Source of the DNA: an uncultured Kangiella sp.
GTDB lineage: Bacteria > Pseudomonadota > Gammaproteobacteria > Enterobacterales > DSM-103792
Assembly: GCA_946481205.1 (NCBI GenBank)
Contig: CAMLNB010000183.1
Location: 1 to 7,160, forward strand
Direction: 5' to 3'
Length of the DNA stretch: 7,160 nt
Positions 6,299-7,160 of the stretch are shown here, one piece after another. Positions within the stretch are counted from its first letter, which is position 1; each line of letters opens with the position of its first letter. A model generated the notes under the pieces. It saw only the letters and a program-made list of their open reading frames with translations, was not told the DNA's origin and did not search any database. A program made the translations under genes and the position numbers.

Positions 6299-6493
6299 TC
6301 AGAGCGAGGCAGACATGGCCAGGCTGTCGCAGCGGTAGCCGTTGCGCAGCAGCACGCCGGCACCGAACTGGGTTTGCGGACAGGCCGAATCCCGGTTGCT
6401 GGGCAGCTGAATCTGGCCGCAGCAGCTGCAGCCAAGCAGCCGTACCCGGCCTTTGGAAAACGTTACCCACTGATGTCCTTTGCGATCGTCCAT
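6299..6493 (-). CDS. Small cysteine-rich protein of unknown function (64 residues)
   Basis: I do not recognise this protein. It encodes 64 residues with a polar basic N-terminus (MDDRKGHQWVTFSKGRVR) and five cysteines at 22, 24, 25, 38 and 55. CSCCG (22-26) and the later single cysteines suggest a zinc-ribbon-like or other metal or redox site. There is no signal peptide or membrane segment. It is believable as a gene because AGGAGG (6505-6500) sits six bases before the ATG and an ideal intrinsic terminator lies 44 bases after the stop. A -10-like CATAAT (6594-6589) lies upstream but lacks a clear -35. It may be its own transcription unit or follow the DAHP synthase gene. The cysteines could bind a transition metal, perhaps relevant beside a manganese system, but that is only suggestion. 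Confidence 0.72.
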   Translation of the reverse strand: MDDRKGHQWVTFSKGRVRLLGCSCCGQIQLPSNRDSACPQTQFGAGVLLRNGYRCDSLAMSASL

Positions 6494-6499
6494 TTACTG

Positions 6500-6505
6500 C
6501 CTCCT
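6500..6505 (-). promoter_or_regulatory. Shine-Dalgarno sequence of the 64-residue gene
   Basis: Read leftward, AGGAGG is a perfect core match, six bases before the ATG. It is a main reason to accept this short reading frame as a gene. Confidence 0.8.
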
Positions 6506-6696
6506 GAGGTTCCGGCGAACCGATATCCCGACGGGGGTAAGGGTTCCTTGGGGAACGGCGCCCGGGATGTGGTGCCGTGATGGGAGGCATTATGGTGAAC
6601 GGGCCGGGGTTCAGCTGCCCGCCGGTGCCAGCAGAGGCTGTCTACTTTTTAGCCGAATCGCTGTAAGCCAAAGCTCACAAGGGGGGTACGTGCGTC

Positions 6697-6725
6697 CCGG
6701 CCGAGGCGTGCTCGCCACCGGCCGG
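6697..6725. repeat. Strong GC-rich hairpin just after the DAHP synthase gene
   Basis: CCGGCCG (6697-6703) pairs with CGGCCGG (6719-6725), and inside it GGCG (6705-6708) pairs with CGCC (6713-6716) around a 4-base loop, giving 11 base pairs with a small internal loop. It lies 19 bases past the stop. Lacking a T run, it is not a canonical terminator; it may protect the mRNA 3' end or act with Rho. Confidence 0.5.
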
Positions 6726-6744
6726 AACGCCCGCAAATGCCGGC

Positions 6745-7160
6745 TCAGGCCGGCTGATACAGCCGCTGCATCATGCCCGCGAACTGCTCGAAGTACAGTG
6801 CCTGCGGGCCATCGGACAGCGCCTTCTCCGGCTCCGGATGGAACTCAACAATGATGCCGTCGGCACCGACAGCCTTCGCGGCCTGCGCGAGCGCCGGCAC
6901 CAGATCCCGGCGGCCAGCGGCATGCGAGGGGTCAACGATGATCGGCAAATGGGTCAGCTCGCGCAGCACCGGCACCGCACTCAGATCGAGTGTACTGCGG
7001 GTGGCGGTTTCAAAGGTGCGGATGCCGCGCTCGCACAGAATCACCTGCTGATTGCCGCCCGCGAGAATGTATTCGGCCGCCTGCAGCCACTCATCAATCG
7101 AGTTCATCAAGCCGCGCTTGAGCATCACCGGTCGGTGGGTTTTGCCGAGCTCTTTCAGCA
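6745..7160 (-). CDS. aroF: 3-deoxy-7-phosphoheptulonate (DAHP) synthase, type I-beta, C-terminal part
   Basis: The gene enters from the right edge and is open for 137 residues to its TGA stop at 6747-6745. The enzyme condenses phosphoenolpyruvate with erythrose 4-phosphate, the first step of the shikimate pathway, in the cytoplasm. Visible motifs are [61 protein letters not shown] and [18 protein letters not shown]. The His of DPSH, the Glu of [10 protein letters not shown] and the Asp of LSDGPQ correspond to metal ligands in the family; the fourth, a Cys, would lie outside the window. The wording matches the Bacillus/Thermotoga-like I-beta type, not the E. coli AroF/G/H I-alpha type. About 40 percent of a typical 340-360 residue enzyme is seen, so any regulatory N-terminal domain is not visible. 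The gene symbol varies between annotations. Confidence 0.92.
   Translation of the reverse strand, partial: LKELGKTHRPVMLKRGLMNSIDEWLQAAEYILAGGNQQVILCERGIRTFETATRSTLDLSAVPVLRELTHLPIIVDPSHAAGRRDLVPALAQAAKAVGADGIIVEFHPEPEKALSDGPQALYFEQFAGMMQRLYQPA

Noticed and set aside
6142..6435. Minus-strand frame of 97 codons overlapping the small cysteine-rich gene
   Set aside because: It runs through the intrinsic terminator and into the alx promoter, and its Ala/Pro/Cys-rich start is typical of a shadow frame.

Overview
The window is a GC-rich chromosomal segment, most likely from a gammaproteobacterium. The evidence for that placement is an Alx-type TerC protein under a yybP-ykoY leader, a DUF1853 protein, a proteobacterial acetyl-CoA synthetase whose numbering matches the enterobacterial enzyme, and a PhaR-type regulator. 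The genus cannot be read from the sequence. I see no mobile element, CRISPR array, rRNA or tRNA; the genes look like ordinary core or housekeeping genes in short transcription units.

Left part. A TerC-family membrane protein of the short (YgdQ-like) type runs leftward off the window edge (1-671). A 528-base divergent intergenic region follows, with a candidate terC promoter and several inverted repeats. Then come acs (acetyl-CoA synthetase, 1200-3146) and a PhaR-type polyhydroxyalkanoate regulator (3396-3878), both rightward. Together these two connect acetate activation with the control of acetyl-CoA storage as PHA. A 15-bp perfect hairpin flanked by A and T runs (3907-3939) is a bidirectional terminator between phaR and the leftward operon that converges on it.

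Right part, all leftward. An Alx-type TerC protein (4864-5859) overlaps a DUF1853 gene (3966-4877) by 14 bases, so they form an operon. Its leader holds a nearly complete manganese-riboswitch regulatory unit: a promoter with 17-bp spacing (6139-6167), a yybP-ykoY aptamer (about 6001-6124), a 9-bp hairpin that competes with aptamer helix P1 (6001-6023), and a small hairpin overlapping the Shine-Dalgarno sequence of alx (5866-5889). Upstream lie a 64-residue cysteine-rich orphan gene with a strong ribosome binding site and its own intrinsic terminator (6299-6493, terminator 6226-6254), and then the 3' end of a type I-beta DAHP synthase gene (6745-7160, cut by the window edge), the first step of aromatic amino acid synthesis.

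The most interesting points are the DUF1853 protein, which carries a nuclease-like residue pattern and sits under manganese-riboswitch control; the uncharacterised cysteine-rich small protein; and the two different TerC subfamilies within 6 kb, only one of which has the riboswitch.
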